A stretch of 64,000 nucleotides of DNA, taken from assembly GCA_905221605.1 (NCBI GenBank), contig CAJNDS010002567.1, positions 272,266 through 336,265 of the forward strand, given 5' to 3'. The notes below the pieces were generated by a model. The model had not been told where the DNA came from. It made no database searches and was given only the letters and a program-made list of their open reading frames with translations. Source of the stretch: Symbiodinium natans. Taxonomy: Eukaryota > Sar > Dinophyceae > Suessiales > Symbiodiniaceae. The stretch's first letter is position 1. The number at the start of each line of letters is the position of its first letter. Made by a program: the position numbers and the translations under genes. Below, one piece after another: positions 23,102 through 34,034 of the stretch.

Positions 23102-24355
23102 ATGGCTCCCAAGAAGGGAAAATCTGCAAAAGATTGCGGCGCAAGCCCGAAGAAGGATGGCAAGAGCCCCAAGAAGGATGGAAAAAACCTTACAAACAAG
23201 GAAATCACCAGCATGGTGAAAGCAATGGCGCCAAAAGCCAGGAATCCTTATGCCTTGTACATGCAGGAGCAGCAGCCAACTCAGCGTGAAAGGCTGAAGT
23301 TACAAGGCTTGACTGGTCCCGCCCTGCAGCGTGCTGTCGTGGCAGCTGTTAGCGCAGGTTGGCGCGCACTGCCAGAGGCAGAAAAGGAGCTCTTGGCGAC
23401 AAAGTCGAAAGATGAGCGAACCCGGCGACAAGAGGCACTTTCAGAATTGCAGGCTTCATGGCCAGAGAGCAGCTCGAGCAAGCCAAGAAAGGCGGAGCCA
23501 ACGGCAGCAAAGACGCTTCTTGGCGACTACATCTTGGAAGATGAGGTTGTATGGCTTGGATCAGCAAGCTGGGCGGTCAAAGCGCACCACATGAAAACGT
23601 TGTCTAGCGCGCAAGTCATCAACTTCGAGCTTGGGGACAGAGACGCCTTGGCCAGGGAGCTGCAGGTTCTGCGTGAGATCGAGGGGCAGGAAGACCCTTC
23701 ATTTTGTGATGAGGTGTACTTGCGAATTCTCCAGGCCACAACGCCGAACGCTCCGTCTCCAGCACTGATCTGCGAAAACCTGCCCAGGGTTGATGAGATC
23801 TTGAAGCAAGATGGCGCCTTTGCGCTCCCGTTGCTTCGCTGCGCCGCACAGCAGCTGGGCCTGGCGCTGTGCCAACTTCACGAGCTCAAGGTCGCTCACG
23901 GCGATGTCAAACCTGCAGCAGTGTTCTTCAGCCGTGAGCAAAACTTGTTCAAGCTCGGGCGTTTCTCGTTGTCGGTTGACCTCCCCCAGCAGGAGCCTCT
24001 GGACATGATGAGGTACACCGCCGGCTTTCGAGCGCCTGAGCTGTGGGTTCCCTTGGAACACGCCCGTGTTTCAGTATACAGCGAGGCATGGGCTTTCGCA
24101 ATTACCCTCATAGAGATGTACACCGCAAAGCACCCTTTTGAAAACTTGAAGGAAGTGCACAAAGCAGATTTGAGCAACATGAGTGAGCTGCCAGACTTCT
24201 TGAAAGGCCTGCTGCTGCCATGTTTGCGTCATGTTCCCGAGCAGAGGATGACTGTGCAGGAGCTTATGACACAGGGCCTGGCCTTGAAACTGCCCGTGGC
24301 GGTTGAAGAGGCAAATTCGGCAGAAGCGCAGGCGGCCTGTGGAAATATTATCTAG
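23102..24355 (+). CDS. HMG-box / protein pseudokinase fusion, intronless
   Basis: A single 417-codon frame from ATG 23102 (CCAATGG) to TAG, with no intron. Residues 1-40 are basic, with repeated SPKKDGK units. Residues 43-112 resemble an HMG box (NPYALYMQE.., W87, EAEKELLATKSKDER). Residues 142-397 have a full protein-kinase layout: a degenerate glycine loop (LGSASWAV, 152-159), QVIN (171-174) where VAIK is expected so the lysine is N174, an alpha-C Glu in ARELQVL, HGDVKPAAV (266-274), LGRFSL where DFG is expected, APE (311-313), SEAWAF and the final conserved Arg in PEQRM. The HxD aspartate and its lysine remain. The VAIK Lys, the Asn after the catalytic loop and the DFG Asp are lost, so a pseudokinase is likely. 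A nuclear or chromatin role is inferred from the HMG box. An intronless frame among split genes suggests a retrogene. Confidence 0.85.
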   Translation: MAPKKGKSAKDCGASPKKDGKSPKKDGKNLTNKEITSMVKAMAPKARNPYALYMQEQQPTQRERLKLQGLTGPALQRAVVAAVSAGWRALPEAEKELLATKSKDERTRRQEALSELQASWPESSSSKPRKAEPTAAKTLLGDYILEDEVVWLGSASWAVKAHHMKTLSSAQVINFELGDRDALARELQVLREIEGQEDPSFCDEVYLRILQATTPNAPSPALICENLPRVDEILKQDGAFALPLLRCAAQQLGLALCQLHELKVAHGDVKPAAVFFSREQNLFKLGRFSLSVDLPQQEPLDMMRYTAGFRAPELWVPLEHARVSVYSEAWAFAITLIEMYTAKHPFENLKEVHKADLSNMSELPDFLKGLLLPCLRHVPEQRMTVQELMTQGLALKLPVAVEEANSAEAQAACGNII

Positions 24356-24359
24356 ATGT

Positions 24360-24905
24360 GTTCGCCAGGGCGGGAAACAATGATTTTGAAGTGCAGCGAT
24401 GGGTTCGCTGTGCTGAAGCCAGTTGGTTGTGATTCAGGACATGGCCAGGGAGAAAAAACACGTGCCTCCATGTCAGCTCTGACGTTTTTTTTGTTGTTGT
24501 TTGACGAAGGCAGAGAGCTTGCATTAGCTGATTCGCTTGTGCCAGTGATGACAGGGGTGCCTTAAAGAGGGAGTTTCCGAGAAGCACTATTTCGGGTTTT
24601 GCAATTCGAAAGAACCTCCCGTCATGGCATGCGGTAGCCGCTGGGGCCTAGTAGTTGAAGGTTGGACTGTTTTGATATGTACGTGGTGAGCTTATTGCAG
24701 TGAGATGCGCGTTGCCACTGTCTTGTCAGTCTGGTCATACGCATGAGCTGGAATCCTCCATACATAATCCCGACACTTGGCCAAAGATGCAGGCGCCTTC
24801 TGCTTTTTGTTGCTTTGCAGGCCAGTGGTGCAAGCTGGCACTTCCTCAAAATGCCGGAGGATCTCACCGAGGGTTGTTGCGTTGGCGAGTGCCCGGCCGG
24901 GTCCA
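24360..24905. other. 3' flank of the pseudokinase gene, no recognised gene
   Basis: No recognisable coding sequence. Short plus-strand open frames at 24356-24565 and 24700-24988 lack any motif. No AATAAA-type signal stands out, as is usual in dinoflagellates. Confidence 0.5.
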
Positions 24906-27900
24906 CGGTTGAGGGTTTAGGGTTTCAAGGGCTCGGAAGTTTTGTTTTGGTGGGGCATGGTCTGTCTGGCAAGTGTAGGACAGTGTAGGAGACACGTTGG
25001 TGGGTAAGTAATATTTACCCACCCCCCCCCCCCCAGCCCCTCAGTCCATTGATCATATTTATGGTCTAGGGTCTAGGGTCTAGGGTTTTAAGTAGGGTTT
25101 TAGGGTTAAGGGTTTAGGAAACCCCAAAACCTAGACCCGAGACCATAAATATGAAGGCCTAGACCCTGAACCCCAAGCCCTTCTCCCTAAGCCCCAGAGA
25201 CAGAATTGAAACCGAATCTTCGCTCGTTCACTACGACCCCTAGCCGTAGCCCAAGTAGCAAGCCTGTCCATGCCAGTGTCTGGCCCTGGCCCTGCATGGT
25301 CTTGAGTTGAGCGTTACCCTGAAGACTGCGGTGGCCACGAGGCTAGCCCCCCTTTATCGTTCTTGTCCGTTTGGGTCACGCGGGCGTCTTGCCTTGCTGG
25401 TTGCAGCCTAAGTTTGACCATTGAGTTCAAATCAGCAATCACCTAGGCTCCAGTTTTATTTGGCTGGCAGACAAATTGACGTGAAACATGAAGATTGTGT
25501 GCTAACAGTTCATAGGCGCAAGGAATGCAAGTTCCAGTCAGTCAAGCATTGGAGCAGCTTTTAGGGTTTAGGGTTGAGGATAAGGGTTGGGGTTTAGGGC
25601 CATTTTCTAGGGTGCTTCTACATTGTCCCTTAATCGTAAGCGCTCGCCTTTCCGCCTCGGCAGCCGGTCGGCAGGCTGGAAAGCGAGGGCGAGGGGTCGC
25701 AGACACCCCACCCCAACAGCATCGGTTTGCAACCCCTCCAAGCCAGGCAGAGGGGTCCCGCAGGCCGGGAGGGAGTGGGGGGCGTGGGCCAGGGTTGGGT
25801 TGGGGGGAAGGAGACCGGATCCGTGTCTGCTTGTTCCAAACGCTTCTCGGCAGGAAGCCGAGGCGAGTATGGACCCAGAATATGGTCCTACTTCTCCGTG
25901 AACCCTACACCGTGCACACCTAACCCTAAACCCTAAACCCCCCAACTCTAAGACCTACACCAAAAGCACTAGCTGGACATCGGACGCGGCTTAGGGTTCA
26001 GGGTTTAGGGTTTAGGGTTTTGGGCGTAGGGCTTAGGCCTTCGGGCTTAGGGTTTAGGGTTTACTTAGGGTTTCGCGTTTAGGGTGTAGGGTCGTTTAGC
26101 CAAAAGGTTTAGGGTCCCGCTTTAGGATTTAGAGGGAAGTTTAGGAGTCAGTTAGGGTTTGGGGCTGTCAGATTTTGGGGTGTAGGGTTTGGGTGGCGGG
26201 ACTTGCGGCTTCGGCAGGAAGAACCAGTATCACAAAGCAAAAGGAAAGGAAAGGGAAAGGAAAGGGAAAGGAAAGGGAATGGAAAGGGAAGGGAAGGGAA
26301 GGAAGGACGTAAACAGTTTGGGCGAGAAACAGGGCGAGAGAGTGCGAGAAAATTACCCTGAGGGTGCGGTTTAGGGTTTAGGGTTTGGGGTTAAGGGTTT
26401 AGGGTTTAGGGTTCTTTAGACGCTAGGGCTTAGGGCTTCACTGTTTAAATATGCAGACTTGACTCTCCGCCCGAGTCCAAAACCCTGAACCCCCTATAGT
26501 AGAAGCCAAAAAAGCTGGAAACTCAATAGCCTCAACCCCTAAGAGTATAGTATAGGGAATCCCAGCACTATTTGTCCTTCAAAAAGGCTTCCAATATTTT
26601 GGGGTCTACTGTAATTCCCTGAACCCTGAAACCCTGAAAGCCCCTGAGCCGCCCCCATATGAGAAGCGCAGGAAGCTCAACTTCGCAAAGGATCCCATGG
26701 TATTGGCCTCAGAGCCAGAGGCAAACGCTTCGAATCTAAATGTTGAGGGTTTGGGATTTATTTAGGCTTTTTTGGGTTTGGTATTTCTGGTTCCAACCAA
26801 GAAGAGCTGACCATCCTTCCTACTTGCAAGGCTCTTCCAAGGTACCTATTCCCGAATTCCATAGTAAGAGCAAAAACCTTCTTCAACCCTAAAGGGACCA
26901 CGTTGTTACCCTTAGACTGAAGTATGAGTATAGCATATTGGGGCCTAGGGAGGGCTCCGCGATTTAGGATTGAGGGTGCCCAAACTCGCCACGTCTCACA
27001 CCCCACCCCCACCCCCCGTTTGTGCAAGAAGTTGAGATTTGGGGTTTAGGGTTTAGGGTTCAGGAACAAGGTTTCGGGGAAGGGTGTGTCATCAACTCAG
27101 TGGACCACTGCACCCCCTCCACACCCTCAAGACCGAAGCATACTCGTAAACCCTACTTGGAGGCTCATGGGTACTTATACCCCAATTAGAAGTCTATACT
27201 TATGACCTACTTATATGGCTTAGGGCCCTGAACCTGCAAGTAGCCCTGAACATCTATTTACCTCATTAATATATACTCGGGCCCCGAAGTCCCTATAGAG
27301 CAAGTACTTAAAGGCCCCAAGTATTCCCCATTTAGGTACATGGACTCCAAACCCTAAAACCTATACCCTAAACCCTAAACCCCAAACCCCGTTTAGGTGC
27401 ATGGACCCTTCTGGGGTAAGCCCTCGGACGCCCTCTTCTAACACGGACAACGCAATGGCTAGGACAGCGAACGCAACCCGCGTGCCTGAAGCCGGTTTAG
27501 GGTTTAGGGTTTCGGGTTGAGGGTTTAGGGTTTAAGGAGGGAAACGCCGCAAAGGCGGGAACAGCCGCTCCGCTCGCCTGGCAGAGGACATGAAGAGGCA
27601 CACCAGCCAAATGATTGGCTTTTGCATGTGGAGTTTGAGGGTTGAGGGTTGAGGCGAGTGTTCAAAGAAATTAGGGAGTTTGGATCTTGGTTCTGGGCCG
27701 TTGAAAGCCCTAAACCCTGAATGGGTTCTGGGTGGTTTTTGTAAGGCCCGAAGCCCGACACCCGAAACCTCCAGTTCTGAGGGCTTTGAAGGCTTCGGGC
27801 TTGGGTGTCTGGGTGTAAATGCAGGCTAGTAGGATTTCCTGATGAGTCTTGGAAGATGAAGTGTTTCATGAAATTACAAGAGCTTCAGAAGGTTCACGGG

Positions 27901-28080
27901 GCTTGAGAGTGTCAGGTGAGATGCGTGTTCACTCCAACCTTCCTCTTGCCACTGCCAGGCACAAGCACTGCAGACTGAGCGGCGCAAGTTTGTAATGTTT
28001 AGGGTTGCAGGGACTTAGGGAAGTTAGAGTACATCATTCAATGTAGCACATCTTTCCTGGAGCATTTGCTTCCCTTTAGC
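24905..28080. repeat. Gene-poor region of eroded TTTAGGG/CCCTAAA sequence
   Basis: Telomere-type words in both orientations occur throughout, for example 25060-25110, 25560-25600, 25920-25945, 25990-26110, 26370-26415, 27035-27060, 27350-27395 and 27490-27535. They are interspersed with longer stretches of AACCCTGAAACCC-like decay products. Orientation flips several times. No coding exon is recognisable in the whole 3 kb. A purine-rich GGAAA/GGGAAA array lies at 26236-26306 and a C run near 25020-25035. Confidence 0.75.
26236..26306. repeat. AAAGG / AAAGGG purine-tract array
   Basis: About a dozen alternating AAAGG and GAAAGGGAA units, almost pure purine on the plus strand. Such mirror-type tracts can form triplex DNA. 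It produces a Lys/Gly/Glu-rich open frame that I regard as an artefact. Confidence 0.8.
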
Positions 28081-28261
28081 ACGTAGCATAATTTGTTGCC
28101 TTGCAGTTCAAGTCTCACTTCAACATAATTCAATAATCTTGCAAGGCTTATTCATTTAAGTCTCATACGCGGACTATGTTCTGTGCAAAGACATATTTGC
28201 TGCAAAAAGGATCCTTTTTTCTGCCTGGGCTAACGCTGAGCAAGTATTTGTCTCCTAAGGT

Positions 28262-28930
28262 TCTCACGGTTTTCACGGCTCCACCGCCGGCGCCTTCGGA
28301 AGCCTTGGTCTGCCGGATTGGGTCTTCGAGGGCCGCCAGCCGAGAGACGACTTCGACTGCGACTCCCCGAGGTCATGTCCCTCGGCGCTCTCTTTCATTT
28401 CGCAGCATCTTTTGGGTTTCCGGCTCTGTCATCCTTTTAAGGTCCTTCAAGGCTTTCGTGTGATGTTGTTTTATTGTCGGTGTTCGGTCCAGGTTCTTCC
28501 GACACCAGCTCTCCAAGTTCGCCGGCACTCAGCTGCTTTGAGTCTCCAGTCGCAGCGGTCGCAGCGGCGAACTTCAAATTCGATACCAAGAACACCAAGT
28601 CTGCCGGAGCGAAGGTGTCGTGGGCCGACCTCGCAGAGGAGGCCGGGGCTTGCCGAGAGTCTTGCCGAGCTTGTCTTGCGCTTGTAGAGCGGACGCAGAA
28701 CCAGTCTTGGTACGGTCACAAAGCTGTAAGGCTTACACTCTATTACACATTATTACACTCTAGGGTCCACCGAGGCAGGAGGTATTCTTTCAAGTTCTGC
28801 AATTCAGGAGGAGGAGGAGATGCGGCTGGCAGCACCAAGCCAACAGCTGTCAGGTGTGGCGAGGGCCCGGGTAAGCTGGGCAGATTTGGCGGAAGAATCT
28901 GATGAGGTGGTGTCTTGGAGGTGGAGCTGA
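28262..28930 (+). CDS. Small gene with duplicated SWADLAEE motif
   Basis: Three exon-like pieces. About 28270-28400 reads GSTAGAFGSLGLPDWVFEGR.. 28493-about 28640 reads SSDTSSPSSPAL.. to VSWADLAEEA, after acceptor CCAG. 28808-28930 reads EEEEMRLAAPSQQ.. to VSWADLAEESDEVVSW and stops at TGA 28928-28930, after acceptor TTCAG|G. The two SWADLAEE copies lie in separate exons, suggesting exon duplication. Short tryptophan/acidic motifs of this kind are, to my knowledge, frequent in dinoflagellate hypothetical proteins, but I know no function for them. The start codon and any further 5' exons are not identified. Confidence 0.4.
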
Positions 28931-28939
28931 GTGTGAAAG

Positions 28940-29730
28940 CTTGAGAGATGGCATCCTTTGAGTTGTGGAAGCTTCTGCAGATACCTCTGCAGATTCCTGC
29001 AGCCTTCACATCGGACATCATCGTTTTTTGGGATGATGTTTTTCGTTTGCACACTGCTTAGAGGATGTCGGAATAGGGTTGGATGAAGTGGGACGAATTG
29101 GACAGACTTGAGAGTTGCTTTCCCAATGGACAATGCAGGGATCGCGACGCTCTCGTGCTTCCACGCTTTTCTTTCGTTCCCTTGTCCTGCTTCGTCCAAT
29201 GCGATGACCCCAACTAGTATGTACCCCAGGCTGCGCGGCTTAGTGCTGGTACCTGGGATCCGAGTATTGTAGTCAGGAGCCGCGCCCTGCTGGAACATGG
29301 CAAGATTGCAGAACATTTCAGCTTGAGATTTATTTCGGATAGCTTCCAGCAGGAATATCAGGCTGTGTCACCAGGTTGCTGGAGTCATTCATCCACTGTG
29401 TCACCCAGCTTTGATCACACGGGCCGCGCCTGTGTTTCCCATTTGGTGGGATGCCAGTGCGCAGTTTGGGCAGAGCACCTAGGTTAACTATGGTAGCATC
29501 TACACATCACGGAAGGCCAACAGAGACTGTGCTTGGTCATCACGAGTCGTCATCCCTTTGGCTCCACAGCGTTGTGCATAGCTTGATGCCAAAAGCGCAG
29601 AGCGAGGCAAGGCTAAGAAATGCAAAGAAACAAAGAAACATGGAGAGCTGCATGGCTCACATGCCAGCGGCATACTGTTGACTCATGTTTCACTCCCTGC
29701 CTTGTTCTGGCGTTGGACCACTTGCACTCA
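28940..29730. other. No recognised gene
   Basis: I see nothing beyond short open frames without motifs on either strand. Confidence 0.5.
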
Positions 29731-29734
29731 CTGC

Positions 29735-32700
29735 TAGACCAGAGGTCTGGCAGGACGATTTGCACGAGCCTTGCGCGAGAGCCTTGCAAGACCGTTTCCG
29801 GATGTTCCGGATGTTGTCGGCAGATCTCAGATCCGGGAGTTGTTGGTATGCGCGGTTTTCAACCGTCTTCTGATGCACGGGCAACATGCACTCCAGATTG
29901 ATTGATGTTTAAAGCTCAGGTGCAAGGGGCTTGAATGCAATGCTTGCATTCGCCTCAGTGTAAAGAGCGTGGTGCTTGTAATGTGAGAGCGTAGGGGGTA
30001 GGGGGGTCCTTGCTGTGGAGCTGCAGTGGGCTCTCATTTCTTGAAGTCTCTGCGCGACGTGGAGCTTGGGTCATGTGGTGTGACGAAGCCACACGGTGCG
30101 GTGCAGGTCTTTGTGCATGCTTGTCACTGTTGAGTATGGTCTAGATGATGGCTTTAACTGTGCCCTCGGCCGGGACAGGGCTCGACAATGCACCCCGCCT
30201 CCAATGACGGCACAACTCTTCCGCACCATCAGAGATGAAGCGTGGTGTCGCCCAGTGCCTTGCCGGAAGCCGCGTTGCCAACATCGCTGCCAGATGCCGT
30301 CAATATCATTCACACATTGACAATATTGAGCATGCAGCTTCCGGGCTGCTACTTGCAGATCGTCAGATTGCACGCGTGGAGGTGGTGAGTTTGTGAGTAA
30401 ACGTCAAGAGTTCCTGAGAAGTCATGTGCGTTGGAGACCATGTTGGTTTCAGTGTGAACCTTCGCTCGAAATGACGCAGTCCTTCACTGTTTTCATGGCC
30501 AGTTTGCCGAAGCCTGTGTGCAGCGCCAGTACAGGTTTCAAGCTATTGGTCTGTTCTCGCATGCGGCGGCATCTGTATGACCCTGTGGATCGGCATCTGA
30601 AAACGTGGCGTTGTTATGTCTCAGACGTGACTATTGCAGCAGTATTGCAGCTTGGGGTTGCCGGTACTTTCCAGTGTTTTTTGTTTTTTGGCCGGCCTAC
30701 TCGCCCGCCAGTGCCCGGGAAACAGGGAAGAAGATGCCTGTTGCATGCCAGAGCGTCGACAGTGTTCGTGCGAAGAGGTTCATTTTAAGAGGCAGATGTC
30801 ATCATCTGGGGGGCATCCCTGAAATACGTTCTGGGAATGCCTGGCTAGTTGCCATTGCTTTGCTCGGGCCGCTGTTGGAACTTCAGTGGCTCCGTCAGAA
30901 TGGTCTTTCATGTACAGAACAGAAGTAGTTGAGCCATGCCGAGTTTGGATGAGTTGTTGTGAGTACCTCCCGAGGCTCCACTTCTGCACCGACCTGTTTA
31001 CAAGCGCAGGGCACGTTGCAGAACTGTCCTTGTCAGGACGGGCACGGTCTAGAGGTGGCGATCGGGCCTGCACTAGCATTGTTGCCCTTTAGATGGGCGG
31101 AGGTGAGATGTTGTGGCATGTTCTCTGGCACAGCAGAGCCGCTTCGGCTGAGAAGCTTTGGCTTGAAGGGTCAGCAGGCTCTGCTGGGCAGTGCTGGCAC
31201 CAGTGACGGCAAGAGATACCGGCTACAGGCTACAGGAAATTCGTGTGAGTGCTTGTGACGACGAGTAGGATTTCATGCTGAGTTCGCCGTGCAAGCTCAG
31301 GGTACAGAAGAGCAGTTCGCTGATACGACAGTACCAGGCCCCGCGGCCTATGGAAGCAGAACTCGTAAGACTTATTTTGCTGCCATGAAAGAGATGCCTG
31401 GAGTGATGCAAGGCGGCATCTAGCGCTTCAGTTGTCACTCACCACAACCCAAGATCTGGATTTGCAGTTTGGTTTCTCCATGCTCCTTTGCCAGAGTGTC
31501 AAACTTACAATGTTGCCACAAAGCGACAGAAGTACCTTGGAGTCAGAGGTGCAGCTGGGCTGAAAGAACTCCTCTCCTTTGCTCCTAGGCCAACCAATTT
31601 TGTACAGCCTCCTGTATAGAGCCCAGAGACCAGCTAGTGTAGCGTTGATGGTATGAGAGATGAACAGATGAAAAGGAGCATCTCATCTATCGCATGTGTC
31701 TGCTCAGATCACAGCGTGCATGTTCTTTGTTGAGCTCTGGCGAAAGTTGGACGGCAAAACTCTCCTGCAGGACTGTTGCTGGGATTTGGGCATGCAGCCC
31801 TGGCTACGGCCCTGAACGCAGGGCTGGGACCTGTGCTGACCCGCACTTGTCCTGAGGGCTGCATTGCTTGGAACGTATTTTGCGAGATTTGGCGTGTACT
31901 TGAGGTTGGGTCAGCGCTGGGGAGTCATGACCTTCATCTTTGCGCTTTCCCACCAGCCCTTTAGTTGAAGAGAGCAAAGCTGCTTGGAACTTTAGCGAGC
32001 CATCATTCTGAGATTGGGCTTGCGCCGTGTTTATGTCCGTGGCGGCAACCTTAGAGTGCGAAGTCATGTGTGCGAAGATGATGACTTTATGTGACCCTCA
32101 TGTTGCTAATGTTGTGGTGTAGCAAAGTATGCGGAGGCGTCAACGTGGCTCGCTTCACAGCTGTGCTTCTGAACAGTGTGCTGGTGGTAGTTGCCAGAAG
32201 CTCGAGATGGGCTGTGTGATTTTGCGACAGCTGTCTCTAGCCATGTTGCAGCTGTTCTTTTTTTGAGAATGTTTGAGAGTTGAGGTTGGCGTGGTCCTTC
32301 TCTCCATTGTCTGCCTTGCTTGTGTGCGCATCGGGAGACCCTGTTGTGATCTGCCCTTGGCAATGCCAGGCCACTGTCAACGTCGACAGCAACTGGTCTG
32401 CTTTCTGCAGGGAAGGAGATGCTACCTGCAAGTACTACGAGGTGCACCGCAGTGCCATCGCAGTCCGCAGCATGCTAGTTCAATTCTGAAGCAGCCCATT
32501 GGCTCGACGGGGCAGGTGCCGTACAAACCTCCCAACGTCTCCCTGCCATTGGAATGTGACCGGCATTTCCATTATGGAGAGAGTGGGTGCGGATCCAAGC
32601 AGAAGGTTCGTCAGGAAGGTCAATTGCAGGAGTTTGGCAGCCTAGCAATTTTTTCTTTTAGTTGACTGCACGCATCCACCGCATATCCACAGCACATCCA

Positions 32701-33150
32701 CGGCGCATGCGAAGAAACTGAACCCGTCCTGAGAGGCAGCACCTGCTCAGTGTCAGCGATTTCGCCCTGTTTTCGGCCTTGGCTTACGAGTCTGAGGCTG
32801 TGTCGATAGGAAATCAAGGCAATGGAGAATTGGCCGCAACCGTGCACAGGATGGCCTACGCAAAGGGCTGCAGCGTTGTCAGCCCAGTCCTGCTACAACA
32901 GTTCCAAGTCGCTGGTGGTTTGTGTTTATGGATGTGACAAAGCTTGATTGGTGGATAACAAATGGTCCCAGACGTTCTGAGGCTATTTCCCGGGGTGGCA
33001 CTTGGTCACCTCGCGCCGTGCAGGCTTTGTCGACATTTCAGTAGGGAGAGCGCTGCAGACTTTTTCATCTGGAGGTATCAATACGACAGCCATCGAGGGA
33101 GAAAGCTCAGACTGGACCCGTATGGCTTTGTCCTGCTTGTGGTGGTGTAG
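29735..33150 (+). CDS. Exon-like fragments of an unrecognised multi-exon gene
   Basis: Several short plus-strand stretches read as coherent protein between plausible splice signals. They are 29735-29845 (EVWQDDLHEPCARALQDRF..); 30233-30383 (EMKRGVAQCLAGSRVANIA.. to RQIARVEV, strong donor GTGAGT at 30384); about 30490-30570 (GQFAEACVQRQYRFQAIGLF); 31110-31250 (SGTAEPLRLRSFGLKGQQ..); 31268-31425 (EFAVQAQGTEEQFADTTVPG..); 31708-31770 (ITACMFFVELWRKLDGKT); 32365-32490 (NVDSNWSAFCREGDATCKYY..) and 33045-33150 (ADFFIWRYQYDSHRGRKLRL..). I recognise no family. They may belong to one gene or more. Only the reading-frame quality and flanking splice sites support them, and phases were not matched throughout. 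Confidence 0.35.
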
Positions 33151-33237
33151 GGTCAGTCGTTGGATGTTGTGGGATGGGCGACGTGTGTTCTTTGGCCTTG
33201 TCATTCAATTTTAGTTCCCGACCAGTGACCAGCTGTG

Positions 33238-33995
33238 CCCACACAGGCCCACACAGGCCCACACAGGCCCACACAGGCCCACACAGGCCCACACAGGCCC
33301 ACACAGGCCCACACAGGCCCACACAGGCCCACACAGGCCCACACAGGCCCACACAGGCCCACACAGGCCCACACAGGCCCACACAGGCCCACACAGGCCC
33401 ACACAGGCCCACACAGGCACACACAGGCACACACAGGCACACACAGCCACACACAGCCACACACAGCCACACACAGCCACACACAGCCACACACAGCCAC
33501 ACACAGCCACACACAGCCACACACAGCCGCACACAGCCGCACACAGCCGCACACAGCCGCACACAGCCGCACACAGCCGCACACAGCCGCACACAGCCAC
33601 ACACAGCCACACACAGCCACACACAGCCACACACAGCCGCACGCCCGCACGCCCGCACGCCCGCACGCCCGCACGCCCGCACGCCCGCACACCCGCACAC
33701 CCGCACACCCGCACACCCGCACACCCGCACACCCGCACACCCGCACACCCGCACACCTGCACACCCACACACCCACACACCCACACACCCACACACCCAC
33801 ACAGCCACACCCACACAGCCCCACAGCCCCACAGCCCCACACCCCCACACCCCCACACCCCCACACCCACAGACCCACGCCCACCCACACCCACACCCAC
33901 GAAGACGCAGGCTGACAGACAGACCGGCAGGCAGGCCGAGGAAGGCAGACAGACTGACAGACCGAGACACACACAGACAGACAGAGACACACGCA

Positions 33996-34030
<35 letters not shown>
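33238..34030. repeat. Decamer/octamer CA-rich minisatellite
   Basis: Starts as about 17 perfect copies of ACACAGGCCC (33241-33410). Blocks follow of ACACAGGCAC (three), ACACAGCCAC, ACACAGCCGC and ACACAGCCAC again, to about 33640. Octamers ACGCCCGC, ACACCCGC and ACACCCAC come next, and finally (AC)n near 34000-34030. Variants occur in blocks, so each arose by local expansion. The array has no stop codon in several frames on both strands, which creates artificial 200-370-codon frames. Confidence 0.97.
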
Positions 34031-34033
<3 letters not shown>

Positions 34034-34034
34034 G

